Shown here piece by piece: positions 17,517 through 25,916 of a stretch of 64,000 bases of DNA. This DNA is from an uncultured Clostridia bacterium (lineage in GTDB: Bacteria; Bacillota; Clostridia; Christensenellales; Aristaeellaceae). The stretch's first letter is position 1. Each line of letters opens with the position of its first letter. The notes under the pieces were generated by a model. The model had not been told where the DNA came from, ran no database searches, and was given only the letters and a program-made list of their open reading frames with translations. Both the position numbers and the translations under genes were made by a program. Where the stretch lies: the NCBI GenBank assembly GCA_934662505.1, contig CAKUKE010000009.1:1-64000 (forward strand), in the 5' to 3' direction.

Positions 17517-17867
17517 TTACGCTTCCTTCGCCAGCTTCACCAGCTGCGCAAACGCGTCCGCATCGTTGACGGCCAGATCGGCCAGCATCTTGCGGTTCAC
17601 CTCAATGTTCTGCTTCTTCAGACCATTGATGAAGGTGGAGTAGCTCATGCCGCTGAGCCGGGCGGCGGCGTTGATACGGGTAATCCACAGACGGCGGAAA
17701 TCCCGCTTGCGCAGCTTGCGGCCGACATAAGCATAACGGAGAGAACGGCGAACCTGTTCAGAGGCGGTACGGTACTGCTTGGACCGCGTGCCGAAATAAC
17801 CTTTCGCCAGCTTGAGCACCTTGCGGCGCTTCTTATGGGCGTTTACAGCCCTCTTGATGCGTGCCAT
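17517..17867 (-). CDS. rplT: 50S ribosomal protein L20
   Basis: 116 residues, the normal length. The basic N-terminal extension (RIKRAVNAHKKRRKVLKLAKG) and the YRTASEQVRRSLRYAY core are diagnostic. L20 nucleates 23S assembly and in Bacillota also represses its own operon through the infC leader. GGAGG precedes the ATG by 10 bases. Confidence 0.98.
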   Translation of the reverse strand: MARIKRAVNAHKKRRKVLKLAKGYFGTRSKQYRTASEQVRRSLRYAYVGRKLRKRDFRRLWITRINAAARLSGMSYSTFINGLKKQNIEVNRKMLADLAVNDADAFAQLVKLAKEA

Positions 17868-17898
17868 AACTTCTTTTCCTCCTTAAACCGGCGATAGC

Positions 17899-18099
17899 TT
17901 ATTTATAGGGAATGAGCGTGCGGATGGTGGCCGCCTCAGCGTTGTTCTGCAGGGTGCCGCCGTGACGCAGATGACGGATACGCTTGGTGGTCTTCTTGTT
18001 CAAAATGTGGTTGGCGTTCATCTTCTTATGCTTTACCTTGCCGGTCTTGGTAAGGGAAAAGCGTTTTGCCGCACCACGATGGGTCTTTTGCTTGGGCAT
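17899..18099 (-). CDS. rpmI: 50S ribosomal protein L35
   Basis: 66 residues. It starts MPKQKTHRGAAKRF and ends with the usual RHLRHGGTL...IRTLIPYK block. It is the middle gene of infC-rpmI-rplT, with GGAGG upstream. Confidence 0.98.
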   Translation of the reverse strand: MPKQKTHRGAAKRFSLTKTGKVKHKKMNANHILNKKTTKRIRHLRHGGTLQNNAEAATIRTLIPYK

Positions 18100-18137
18100 A
18101 GGATTTTTCCTCCTTCCGAGTGGTGTTTATTTGTGAG

Positions 18138-18701
18138 TCAGTTCTGCGCGGGGGCAGGCTCTTTTTTGGGAGCGGGCGCCTTTGCAGCTTTCTCCGTCTT
18201 GGGCGCCAGCACCATGAGCATGTGCCGTCCTTCAATGAGGGGACGCCGCTCCACGACGCTGACTTCTTTGGTGCGTTCAATAAAGTCGTTCATGACCTTC
18301 AGACCGATCTCGGAATGCGTAATCTGACGGCCGCGGAAACGGATGGACACCTTCACCTTGTTTCCGTCCTGCAGAAACTTGATGGCGTTCCTGGCCTTGA
18401 CGGCCACGTCGTTTTCCTCAATGGTCGCGGAAAGCTGTACTTCCTTGAGCGCGACGACCTTCTGATTTTTGCGCATTTCCTTCTCGCGTTTAGACTGCTC
18501 AAAGCGGTGCTTGTCGTAGTCTATCAGCTTGCACACGGGCGGCACGGCGCCGGGCACGATCTTGACCAGATCCAGTTCCTGCTCCTCAGCCAGCTCAAGC
18601 GCCTTTTTCGTAGGCATGACGCCCAGCTGAGCTCCGTCCGCACCGATGACGCGCACTTCGCGGTCACGGATTTCCTCATTGATCATCAGTTCGTTGTTGA
18701 T
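18138..18701 (-). CDS. infC: Translation initiation factor IF-3, apparent ATC start
   Basis: 187 residues if started at ATC 18701-18699. INEEIRDREVRVIG opens the N-domain. A Lys-rich linker and the C-domain (KVSIRFRGRQITHSEIG) follow, and a short Ala/Pro/Lys tail closes the protein. IF-3 binds the 30S subunit and checks start codons. The GGAGG at 18715-18711 is 9 bases from ATC but only 3 from the GTG at 18707. Aligned from memory with Bacillus-type IF-3, the ATC falls exactly at the usual first residue. Non-canonical AUU/AUC/AUA starts are a known autoregulatory feature of infC. Confidence 0.93.
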   Translation of the reverse strand: MNNELMINEEIRDREVRVIGADGAQLGVMPTKKALELAEEQELDLVKIVPGAVPPVCKLIDYDKHRFEQSKREKEMRKNQKVVALKEVQLSATIEENDVAVKARNAIKFLQDGNKVKVSIRFRGRQITHSEIGLKVMNDFIERTKEVSVVERRPLIEGRHMLMVLAPKTEKAAKAPAPKKEPAPAQN

Positions 18702-18842
18702 GTCCACGCACCTCCATGATGTGCCGGCATATAAAAACCGGCGGATGAAGCCACCCGCCGGAAATCAGCATTTTAAAAGTGCCAATAGCCCGTGCAAAAC
18801 CATGTTCGCATCGGAGAGAAGCGGGCAGCTTCTGCTTCAAAC
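18702..18842 (-). promoter_or_regulatory. infC leader with intrinsic terminator (L20-type attenuator candidate)
   Basis: About 140 nt lie between the predicted transcript start and infC. They contain an upstream AGAAGC/GCTTCT hairpin and then a terminator: CCGGCGG (18761-18755) pairs with CCGCCGG (18744-18738), followed by TTTTTAT. A terminator between promoter and infC matches the L20-controlled leader known in Bacillota. A second GCCGG downstream could join an alternative pairing. The L20-binding structure itself was not resolved by eye. Confidence 0.75.
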
Positions 18843-18848
18843 AGGTTT

Positions 18849-18877
18849 ATTATACCCTTTCCTCCGTTCTTTGTCAA
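18849..18877 (-). promoter_or_regulatory. Consensus sigma-A promoter for infC-rpmI-rplT
   Basis: On the minus strand: TTGACA (18877-18872), a 17-bp spacer and TATAAT (18854-18849). This is a perfect match to the consensus, as expected for a ribosomal operon. Confidence 0.93.
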
Positions 18878-19000
18878 CGGCTGCCGCAAATTTTTTTCCG
18901 CATTTCTTCGTTTGCTGCGCCGCTTGCTTCATTCGGGCAGCCTCCTTCCGCCCTATTGCCGCGCCTTTTGTTACATTTTATTGAAAGAACCGGAAAGCCC

Positions 19001-19029
19001 TTGCGAAATGCCGCACGGAGGGGTAAAAT
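19001..19029 (+). promoter_or_regulatory. Possible promoter for tilS
   Basis: TTGCGA (19001-19006), a 17-bp spacer and TAAAAT (19024-19029). The predicted transcript start (about 19036) is only about 4 bases before ATG 19040, which would make a nearly leaderless message. The rest of 18878-19000 shows no gene. Confidence 0.4.
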
Positions 19030-19039
19030 ATTTTCTGTT

Positions 19040-20383
19040 ATGGATACCATGGATTTTCTGTTTTCAAGGGTTCTCTCTTCCTGGCAGGCCGCCGGTTCTC
19101 CCGCCGCCGTTGTACTGGCGCTGTCCGGCGGGGCGGACTCCACGGCGCTCCTGCACGCGCTGCACCGCCTGTCCCGGGAGCAGAAAAGCGCTTTCCGCTT
19201 CTGCGCCGTTCACGTACACCACGGTCTGCGTGCAAATGCGGATGCAGACGCTGCGTTCTGCACCGACCTGTGCGACAGGCTGAGCGTGCCCCTGACCGTC
19301 GTCCGTCTCCGCCTGCAGGGCGCGTCGGAGGACGAGGCGCGCAGCGCCCGGTATCAGGCGCTGGCGCAGGTATGCGCGCTAAAGAGGATAGAGACCGTTG
19401 CGCTGGCGCATCATGAAAAAGATCAGGCGGAAACGCTGCTCATGCGGCTGATGCGCGGCGCCGTTGCCGGGCTTGGCTGCATGCGCGAAATGCAGCGGAC
19501 GCACATTTCTCCTGCCGGTTCGCTGCGCCTGTGGCGGCCTTTTCTGGGGGTGGATCCCGCCTGTCTGCGCAGTGCTCTGAAGGAGCACGGCTTTCTCTGG
19601 CAGGAAGACGAAAGCAACCGCGACCCGCGCTATCTGCGCAATTTCATCCGGCTGTCTCTCCTGCCCCCCATGGAGGCAAAAGCGCCCGGCTGCACATCGC
19701 GCATGGCGCAGACGGCCGCCGCACTGGCGGAGCAGCAGGATTTTCTGCGCATGCAGGCCGAGAAACTGCTGGACGGCTGCGCCTGCACCGTGCCCCCCTG
19801 TTTCTTCATCGAATGGGCACCCTTCCGCGACGCCCACCCTGCCGTACGCAAAACAGCGCTTCAGGCATTTGCCCGCCGCTGCGGCATGGCCAATGGACTG
19901 ACGTATGAGCAGACTGTCGCCGCAGACGCCCTTCCGTCCGGAAAAACGTTCAACCTGCCGGGCGGCTGGCGCGCGCTGCGCACCGCCTCGCGGCTGCATC
20001 TGGTTCCCCCTGCCGCGGCGGAGGGCGCGCTTCCCGTTCTGACCCTGCTTCCCTTGACCGGCGATCCCGGAGACGGAAAGCGCACGCAGTCCATGCCCCG
20101 CGCGCTTTATGACCGATGCGTTCTGCGCTTCGGACGACCCGGTGATTTTATCCGTCCCTTCGGCATGCAGGGCAGAAAATCCATGCAGGACTACTGGACG
20201 GATCGCAAGCTGGATCGTCCTTTCCGTCCTTACATGCCCCTTCTTTGTATGGGAAGCGAAGTGATCTGGGTCATCGGCGTGGGCGCAAGCGAAAGGGTGC
20301 GTTCTTCCGCATCCGGCGGCGGCAGGGTTCTCCTCCGCTGCGACTCGCGTCTTCCCTGCGACCTGCCTCCGGCTGTCCGATAA
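19040..20383 (+). CDS. tilS: tRNA(Ile)-lysidine synthetase
   Basis: 447 residues from ATG 19040. It converts C34 of the CAU-anticodon tRNA-Ile to lysidine, using ATP and lysine. The PP-loop LALSGGADST lies near residue 30, with HVHHGLR and ALAHHEKDQAETLLMRL downstream. The C-terminal substrate-binding domain has RFGRPGDFIRPFGM...KSMQDYWTDRK. The reading frame stays open upstream to 18779, but that part overlaps the infC leader and has no ribosome site. tilS-hpt-ftsH is a conserved Bacillota cluster. Confidence 0.95.
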   Translation: MDTMDFLFSRVLSSWQAAGSPAAVVLALSGGADSTALLHALHRLSREQKSAFRFCAVHVHHGLRANADADAAFCTDLCDRLSVPLTVVRLRLQGASEDEARSARYQALAQVCALKRIETVALAHHEKDQAETLLMRLMRGAVAGLGCMREMQRTHISPAGSLRLWRPFLGVDPACLRSALKEHGFLWQEDESNRDPRYLRNFIRLSLLPPMEAKAPGCTSRMAQTAAALAEQQDFLRMQAEKLLDGCACTVPPCFFIEWAPFRDAHPAVRKTALQAFARRCGMANGLTYEQTVAADALPSGKTFNLPGGWRALRTASRLHLVPPAAAEGALPVLTLLPLTGDPGDGKRTQSMPRALYDRCVLRFGRPGDFIRPFGMQGRKSMQDYWTDRKLDRPFRPYMPLLCMGSEVIWVIGVGASERVRSSASGGGRVLLRCDSRLPCDLPPAVR

Positions 20384-20422
20384 GCTTTTATCAAAATAAT
20401 AACACGCAAAGGAGCAACCGCC

Positions 20423-20977
20423 ATGAACACCAACGCCAAGCTGTATCAGGATCTTGAAAACATTCTGCTCACCCGGGAGCAGATCGCCGCACGCGTCGCG
20501 GAGCTGGGTCGTCAGATCACGCAGGATTACGAGGGACACCCCCCCATTGTCATCTGCATCCTCAAGGGCGCGTCCGTATTTTTTTCCGACCTGATCCGCG
20601 AGATCGACCTCCCTCTCGCCACGGAATTCATGGCCATTTCCAGCTACGGCGCCAGCACCAAGTCCTCGGGCGTGGTGCAGATCCTGAAGGATCTGGGACG
20701 CGATATTTCCGGGCAGGACGTGCTGATCGTGGAAGACATCGTGGACAGTGGGCTTACCCTTTCCTACCTGACCGAACTGCTCAAGACCCGCAACGCCGCA
20801 TCCGTGCGCATCGCCACCCTGCTCAACAAGCCTGCGCGCCGGAAAATCGAGCTCAACCCCGACTACGTCGGTTTTGAAATTCCCGATGCGTTCGTGGTAG
20901 GCTATGGTCTGGACTACGCCGAAAAATACCGCAACCTGCCCGATATCGGCATTCTGGCGCCCCGCATCTATTCCTGA
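20423..20977 (+). CDS. hpt: Hypoxanthine phosphoribosyltransferase
   Basis: 184 residues. It salvages hypoxanthine and guanine with PRPP. The PRPP loop is VLIVEDIVDSGLTL. The N-terminal GASVFFSDLIREID and the C-terminal YVGFEIPDAFVVGYGLDY blocks are standard. AAAGGAG lies 8 bases before the ATG. It lies 39 bases after tilS. Confidence 0.97.
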   Translation: MNTNAKLYQDLENILLTREQIAARVAELGRQITQDYEGHPPIVICILKGASVFFSDLIREIDLPLATEFMAISSYGASTKSSGVVQILKDLGRDISGQDVLIVEDIVDSGLTLSYLTELLKTRNAASVRIATLLNKPARRKIELNPDYVGFEIPDAFVVGYGLDYAEKYRNLPDIGILAPRIYS

Positions 20978-21010
20978 GGTGTAAATTTCCGTTTTTACCC
21001 CCGGGAACAA

Positions 21011-21040
21011 TTGCCAAGTTCCATCATTTTGTGATATATT
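21011..21040 (+). promoter_or_regulatory. Promoter for ftsH
   Basis: TTGCCA (21011-21016), an 18-bp spacer and TATATT (21035-21040), about 60 bases before the TTG start. Confidence 0.6.
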
Positions 21041-21101
21041 ACAAGGTGCAGCGGTTGCACCGAGCAGCCGTACTGCCAAGTCATTTCAGGAGGATCAACC
21101 A

Positions 21102-23003
21102 TTGCGTAAGACATCACGCGGCCTGCTGAGCTACATGGTCATGATCGCGGCCTTTATCGTGCTGGCGGTCGTTTTGACCAATATGGGTTCCGGCACTGCC
21201 GGCAAACGGATCGAATACCCCAAACTGCTGGAACTGGTCGAAAGCGGCGAGGTGGACCGTGTGGCCATCAGCGGCGTCACGCTGTACGGCCGGCTCAAAA
21301 ACAGTCTGGTCTCCACGTCGGATTTTCCTGACCGTGGCTACGACTTTGAGACGACCATCGGCAGCGACTTTATCACCACCGTCCGCACCATGACGGCCAA
21401 GAAGGCCGACGTTTCCGTGGATCAGGTCAGCGTGGCCGATCTGCCCTTTACGGTGCAGTACGTGGCGCCCACCGTCACCCCCTGGTATATCCAGATTCTC
21501 CCCTACCTCATCCCCACCGTTCTGCTGATTGTCTTCTGGCTGTATATGATGCGCCAGCAGGCAGGTGGCGGCGGCAAGGTGATGAACTTCGGCAAATCCC
21601 GCGCCAATATGATCGACCCCAGCAAAAATAAATATACCTTTGCCGACGTGGCTGGCGCGGAGGAGGAAAAGGAAGAGCTGCGGGAAATCGTGGACTTCCT
21701 GAAAAACCCCAAGGCCTATTCCGATCTGGGCGCTCGCATTCCCAAGGGCGTTCTGCTCATGGGACCTCCCGGCACCGGTAAAACGCTGCTTGCAAAGGCC
21801 ATTGCAGGCGAGGCCAACGTACCCTTCTTTTCCATCAGCGGTTCGGACTTTGTGGAAATGTTTGTCGGTGTGGGTGCAAGCCGTGTTCGCGACCTGTTTG
21901 AGCAGGCGAAGCGCAACGCGCCCAGCATTGTGTTTATCGATGAAATCGACGCAGTCGGCCGGCACCGCGGCGCAGGTCTGGGCGGCGGTCATGACGAACG
22001 CGAGCAGACGCTGAACCAGCTGCTGGTGGAAATGGACGGCTTCACCTCGAACGAAGGGGTCATCGTGCTGGCCGCCACCAACCGGAAGGACATTCTGGAT
22101 CCCGCCCTGCTCCGCCCCGGCCGGTTCGACCGTCAGGTCACCGTCAACTATCCCGACGTGAACGGTCGTACCGCCATTTTGAAGGTGCATGCCAAGGGCA
22201 AGCCCATGGCGGCTGACGTGGATCTGGACAACATTGCCAAGCGTACGCCCTTTGCCACCGGCGCAGATCTGGAAAACGTGATGAATGAAGCGGCCATCAC
22301 CGCCGTACGTCATCGTGAAAAATCCATCACGCAAAACGACCTGATTGAGGCGGTCGAGCGTATTCAGATGGGTCCCGAAAAGCGGAGCCACAAGGTGCTG
22401 GAGGAGGATAAACGCATTACCGCTTTCCATGAAGCGGGTCACGCGATCGTAGGCCATTTCCTCCCCCTGTGCGACGACATCCACATGGTCACCGTTGTTC
22501 CCCGCGGCAGCGCGGCCGGGCTGACCCTCGCCCTGCCCGAAAAGGAATTTGACCATGAGGGAAAGCAGAAGCTTTTGCAGACCATCGCCATGACGCTGGG
22601 CGGCCGTGCTGCGGAAAGTCTGACGCAGGAGGACGTGTGCACCGGCGCGGTGAGCGACCTGAAGCGCGCCACCGAGATCGCCCATGCCATGGTGACAAAA
22701 TTCGGCATGAGCGAAAAGCTGGGCAGCATGTACCTCAGCAGCGATCAGGAGGTGTTCGTGGGCATGGAATTCGGTCAGACCCGGGCTTACAGCGAAGCCA
22801 CCGCCGGCCTGATCGATCAGGAAGTGCGCGCCATTCTGGACAGCTGCTACCGTCAGGCGCTGGACATTCTGCGCCAGCACATGGACAAACTGAGCGGGCT
22901 GGCACAGCTGCTCATTGAAAAGGAAACGGTATCCCGCGAAGAATTTGTGCAATTCATGAATGCAGCTCAACCCGCGCCCGAGACCGGCACGGAGAACGCA
23001 TAA
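21102..23003 (+). CDS. ftsH: ATP-dependent zinc metalloprotease FtsH
   Basis: 633 residues starting at TTG 21102, with AGGAGG 8 bases upstream. It has two transmembrane helices (about residues 6-26 and 130-150) around a short outer domain. The AAA+ module follows, with Walker A GPPGTGKT (221-228), Walker B FIDEID, and the second region of homology with its Arg pair (LLRPGRFDR). The M41 protease has HEAGH at 443-447. It degrades misfolded and regulatory membrane proteins. The stop overlaps the next gene by 1 base (TAATG). Confidence 0.98.
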   Translation: MRKTSRGLLSYMVMIAAFIVLAVVLTNMGSGTAGKRIEYPKLLELVESGEVDRVAISGVTLYGRLKNSLVSTSDFPDRGYDFETTIGSDFITTVRTMTAKKADVSVDQVSVADLPFTVQYVAPTVTPWYIQILPYLIPTVLLIVFWLYMMRQQAGGGGKVMNFGKSRANMIDPSKNKYTFADVAGAEEEKEELREIVDFLKNPKAYSDLGARIPKGVLLMGPPGTGKTLLAKAIAGEANVPFFSISGSDFVEMFVGVGASRVRDLFEQAKRNAPSIVFIDEIDAVGRHRGAGLGGGHDEREQTLNQLLVEMDGFTSNEGVIVLAATNRKDILDPALLRPGRFDRQVTVNYPDVNGRTAILKVHAKGKPMAADVDLDNIAKRTPFATGADLENVMNEAAITAVRHREKSITQNDLIEAVERIQMGPEKRSHKVLEEDKRITAFHEAGHAIVGHFLPLCDDIHMVTVVPRGSAAGLTLALPEKEFDHEGKQKLLQTIAMTLGGRAAESLTQEDVCTGAVSDLKRATEIAHAMVTKFGMSEKLGSMYLSSDQEVFVGMEFGQTRAYSEATAGLIDQEVRAILDSCYRQALDILRQHMDKLSGLAQLLIEKETVSREEFVQFMNAAQPAPETGTENA

Positions 23004-23848
23004 TGCTGCGCTGCGATCTGCATGTGCATACCACGGCCTCCGACGGTGTTTTTCCGCCGGAGGACGTGGTATTTATGGCCCGCCGTACCGGGCTGCAGGT
23101 GATGGCCATTACCGATCATGACACCATAGCGGGTCTGCCGGCTGCCCGTCGGGCCGCCGAAGCAGCGCCCGGCCTTCGCCTGATCGAAGGAACGGAAATC
23201 AGCGCGGGCGCCGACCGCGACATACACATTTTAGGATACGGAGCGTCTCTCGATCACCCCTCCGTTCGGGCATTTTTTGCACAGATGCAGGAGGAACGCA
23301 GGGAACGTGCACATCAGATGCTGTCTCAATTGAAAGAAAATGGGTATTTTCTTAACGAGGACGCTCTTTTTGCCGATACGAAGGGCAGCATAGGCCGCCC
23401 TCACGTCGCCCGGGCGCTGGTGGACAAAGGCTACGTACAAAGCGTGCCGGAGGCATTTGAACGGTTGATCGGCAAGGGCTGCGTGGGGTACGTGCCGCCC
23501 CGCAGGGAGCTTTCTCCCGCCCATGTCATCCGCATGTTCCGGGATGCCGGGTGCGTCCCCGTGGCCGCCCATCCGGCGATGCTGCCGTGGACGGGCAGTG
23601 CCCTTCTCCCCATGCTGCGTGCATGGAAGGATGCAGGGCTGATGGGGCTGGAGGTTTACCACCCCTGCCAGCGCGGCGACTTTGACCGTTGGCGGCGTCT
23701 GGCCGATTCCATGGATCTTATTCCCACCGGCGGCAGTGATTTTCACGCGCTGAATACGCAGGACGGTCCGTTAGGCGGCACTGCCGACGACTGGGTCACC
23801 GCCGAAGACGACGCAGGCCGTCTTTTATCCGCACTGCACAGCCATTGA
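23003..23848 (+). CDS. PHP-domain metal-dependent phosphoesterase
   Basis: 281 residues. The PHP metal-site motifs are DLHVHTTASDG (residues 4-14), ITDHDT, GTEIS and HPAMLP, with a late GGSDFHA. Family members include 3',5'-nucleoside bisphosphate phosphatases and related Mn-dependent phosphoesterases. The exact substrate cannot be assigned. It is translationally coupled to ftsH and lies 32 bases upstream of the vanW-type gene. Confidence 0.9.
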   Translation: MLRCDLHVHTTASDGVFPPEDVVFMARRTGLQVMAITDHDTIAGLPAARRAAEAAPGLRLIEGTEISAGADRDIHILGYGASLDHPSVRAFFAQMQEERRERAHQMLSQLKENGYFLNEDALFADTKGSIGRPHVARALVDKGYVQSVPEAFERLIGKGCVGYVPPRRELSPAHVIRMFRDAGCVPVAAHPAMLPWTGSALLPMLRAWKDAGLMGLEVYHPCQRGDFDRWRRLADSMDLIPTGGSDFHALNTQDGPLGGTADDWVTAEDDAGRLLSALHSH

Positions 23849-23880
23849 CTGTCAAACCGCCCATCAAGGAGAAACCAAGG

Positions 23881-25383
23881 ATGTATCAGCAAGGTTATCA
23901 TGCGCCCTATCAGGCACCCGCTCCGCGGCAAACCCGGCCGCAATCTTCGCGCAAACGCAAAAAGCACCCGTTTCTGCGTCTTGTTTTCATACTCTGCCTG
24001 ATTGCGCTGACCGTCTTTGGCGCTTATTATCTGAAAGTTTATCTGGAAGTAAAGCCGTACGAAAGCGTATATCTGGACAATATTTATGTAGACGGTATTT
24101 CGCTGGGCGGTCTGACGCCGGACGAGGCGGCGCGTCAGGTGATCGAGCACATTCAGCAGCGCCAGCAAAGCTGGTCACTGGCGCTCAAATACGGCGATCA
24201 TACCTATTACACCCTCACCTACGACACCATGGGCATCCACACGGACACCGCGCAGGCGCTTTCCACCCTGCAGCAGGCACTGCAGCTTGGACATACCGGC
24301 TCCACGTTTGACCGCAAGCGCGATCTGGACGCGCTGCGGCAGAATCCCTACAAAGCCTACACCACCCAGAGCGAAATGACGGATCAGCAGCTGGACAGCA
24401 TCCTGTCGCAGATCGCGCAGGACATGTACCGGGCGCCATCGGACGCCTATCTCGTCTCCTTCAACCCGGACGCTGACGACCCGTTCACCATTCAGAATGA
24501 GACCTACGGTCAACAGCTGAACACCCAGCAGGTCAAGGAGCAGGTGCTCGAATATGTCGCTAACGGCACGTCCGGTAGCCTGTCACTGATCCCCGATGTG
24601 CTCTCCCCTTCCGTAACCGCTAAGGATGTACGCGGCACCGTGGCCCTGCTGGGAACCGGCATTACACCGGTTTCCAAAACGAGCGAGGAAAACCGCACCA
24701 ACAACATCCGGGTGGCTTTCTCCCGCTACAACGGTCTGGTTATCGAAAACGGAAAACGGGTCAGTTTTAACAGCATCGTGGGTGAACGGACGGCAGCCAA
24801 TGGCTTTTATACCGCCGAGGAGTACGTTTCCGGCGACCTGGTCACAGGCATCGGCGGCGGCGTATGTCAGGCCAGTTCCACCATTTACATGGCTGCGCTG
24901 ACCTCCAACCTGAAAATCAACGACCGCAAGCCCCATTCCGACCCTGTTTCCTATCTGACCTTTGGACAGGATGCGACCGTATACTGGATGGGCAGCCGGC
25001 GGATCGATTTTGCCTTCACCAACACGTCCGGCGGGAACCTTTACATTACCGCACATGTGGAAAAGCTGAAGAACAACACATATCAGTGTGTGGTCAGGAT
25101 GTACGGTCTCTCGCTGGGTGAGGGCGTATCCTATCAGCTGGATACCCGTACCATTGAGACGCTGACCGCTCCTGTCAACGCAGAATATGTCAAGGACAAG
25201 AACCACGAGTACGTAACCTACACGGACGAGGAAAAGCTGGTGCGCAAGGCACGGGACGGTTTTGTCAACGAAACCTATCTGCAGCGCTGGGAAAACGGCA
25301 ATCTGGTTTCCGAAACGCTGGTCAGCCGCGATACCTGCCAGGCACGTGCAGCAAAATACTACGTGGGAACCGTCGCCCGTTAA
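23881..25383 (+). CDS. VanW family cell-envelope protein
   Basis: 500 residues from ATG 23881, with AAGGAG 9 bases upstream. A Pro/Arg-rich cytoplasmic start precedes one transmembrane helix (about residues 32-52). The outer part begins with PG_binding_4-like sequence (DGISLGGLTPDEAA). The VanW domain follows, with NSIVGERTAANGF, GGGVCQASSTIY and HSDPVSYLTFGQDA. A short G5-like C-terminal beta segment ends the protein. VanW proteins occur at the cell surface and are linked to envelope and glycopeptide context, but their biochemical role is unknown. Confidence 0.9.
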   Translation: MYQQGYHAPYQAPAPRQTRPQSSRKRKKHPFLRLVFILCLIALTVFGAYYLKVYLEVKPYESVYLDNIYVDGISLGGLTPDEAARQVIEHIQQRQQSWSLALKYGDHTYYTLTYDTMGIHTDTAQALSTLQQALQLGHTGSTFDRKRDLDALRQNPYKAYTTQSEMTDQQLDSILSQIAQDMYRAPSDAYLVSFNPDADDPFTIQNETYGQQLNTQQVKEQVLEYVANGTSGSLSLIPDVLSPSVTAKDVRGTVALLGTGITPVSKTSEENRTNNIRVAFSRYNGLVIENGKRVSFNSIVGERTAANGFYTAEEYVSGDLVTGIGGGVCQASSTIYMAALTSNLKINDRKPHSDPVSYLTFGQDATVYWMGSRRIDFAFTNTSGGNLYITAHVEKLKNNTYQCVVRMYGLSLGEGVSYQLDTRTIETLTAPVNAEYVKDKNHEYVTYTDEEKLVRKARDGFVNETYLQRWENGNLVSETLVSRDTCQARAAKYYVGTVAR

Positions 25384-25395
25384 AGCATTTTCCAG

Positions 25396-25435
25396 AAACC
25401 CGTTTCATTCCAAACGAATGAAACGGGTTTTATTT
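25396..25435 (+). terminator. Terminator after the ftsH-PHP-vanW operon
   Basis: A perfect 15-bp stem AAACCCGTTTCATTC (25396-25410) with its complement (25416-25430), then TATTTG. Confidence 0.92.
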
Positions 25436-25780
25436 GTTCAAATACGAGCAATCAGCTTGACGGCACACATGTGGGCGTACTTCCTCCTCACGTACGCGCC
25501 TCAAAGCTTCCACAGACACCCGGCTCATGCTACGTTATCAGCGTAGCTTGTGTCCTATTCCATCAGAATACTCCTTATTACCGCGTGTCTCCTTTTTCAT
25601 TGCCAGCATATTCCTTTCCATTTAAAAAGGGCGTAAAAACCCGTCACTTCTTATTCCTGCCTCTCCACACTGCTTTAAAATTTGCACCGACTTCTCCGCA
25701 AACTCAACAGATCCTCTTCCTATCTGACAATAACCGAAATACTCGTTTTTCAGTGATACATTTCCATTTATGTTTGTCAT
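25430..25780 (-). pseudogene. Protein-like but stop-interrupted frame in an AT-richer island; decayed gene or repeat element
   Basis: This 533-base gap (25384-25916) has no intact gene and is clearly less GC-rich than its surroundings. On the minus strand a single reading frame runs from ATG 25780. It gives a 52-codon ORF ending at 25622, then continues in the same frame with ATG 25621 for 27 codons to TGA TAA. A third protein-like segment (RVREEEVRPHVC) then ends at 25430. Purine-rich, plausible amino-acid text in one frame across three stops suggests a decayed gene or a dispersed repeat. Two hairpins sit inside it: 25474-25500, whose loop reads GTGAGGAGGAA on the minus strand, and 25529-25547, which contains the TGATAA. 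I do not recognise the family. Confidence 0.35.
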
Positions 25781-25865
25781 GCCGGTTTCTTTCTGGCATA
25801 GTTTTTCGTTGCCCCGTCTGTACTACTTCACGCTCAGGGCTTTTTCACACATAGAAGATAAAATG

Positions 25866-25899
25866 TGAAAAAGCGACGTTCCGAAAGGAACGCCGCTTT
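25866..25899 (-). terminator. Terminator after the sugar ABC ATPase gene
   Basis: On the minus strand, AAAGCGGCGTTCC pairs with GGAACGTCGCTTT around TTTC (one mismatch), followed by T residues, 18 bases past the stop. Confidence 0.8.
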
Positions 25900-25916
25900 G
25901 AATGCTTTGATTCGAA

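Noticed and set aside
21114..22970. 618-codon minus-strand frame opposite ftsH
   Set aside because: Exact shadow of ftsH with no independent evidence.
25437..25470. Ten-codon minus-strand ORF after a GGAGG
   Set aside because: Too short, and the GGAGG belongs to a hairpin loop. It is treated as part of the 25430-25780 element.
25471..25854. 127-codon plus-strand ORF in the vanW-ugpC gap
   Set aside because: Pyrimidine-rich, unlike any real protein, and without a ribosome site. The minus strand reads more sensibly there.
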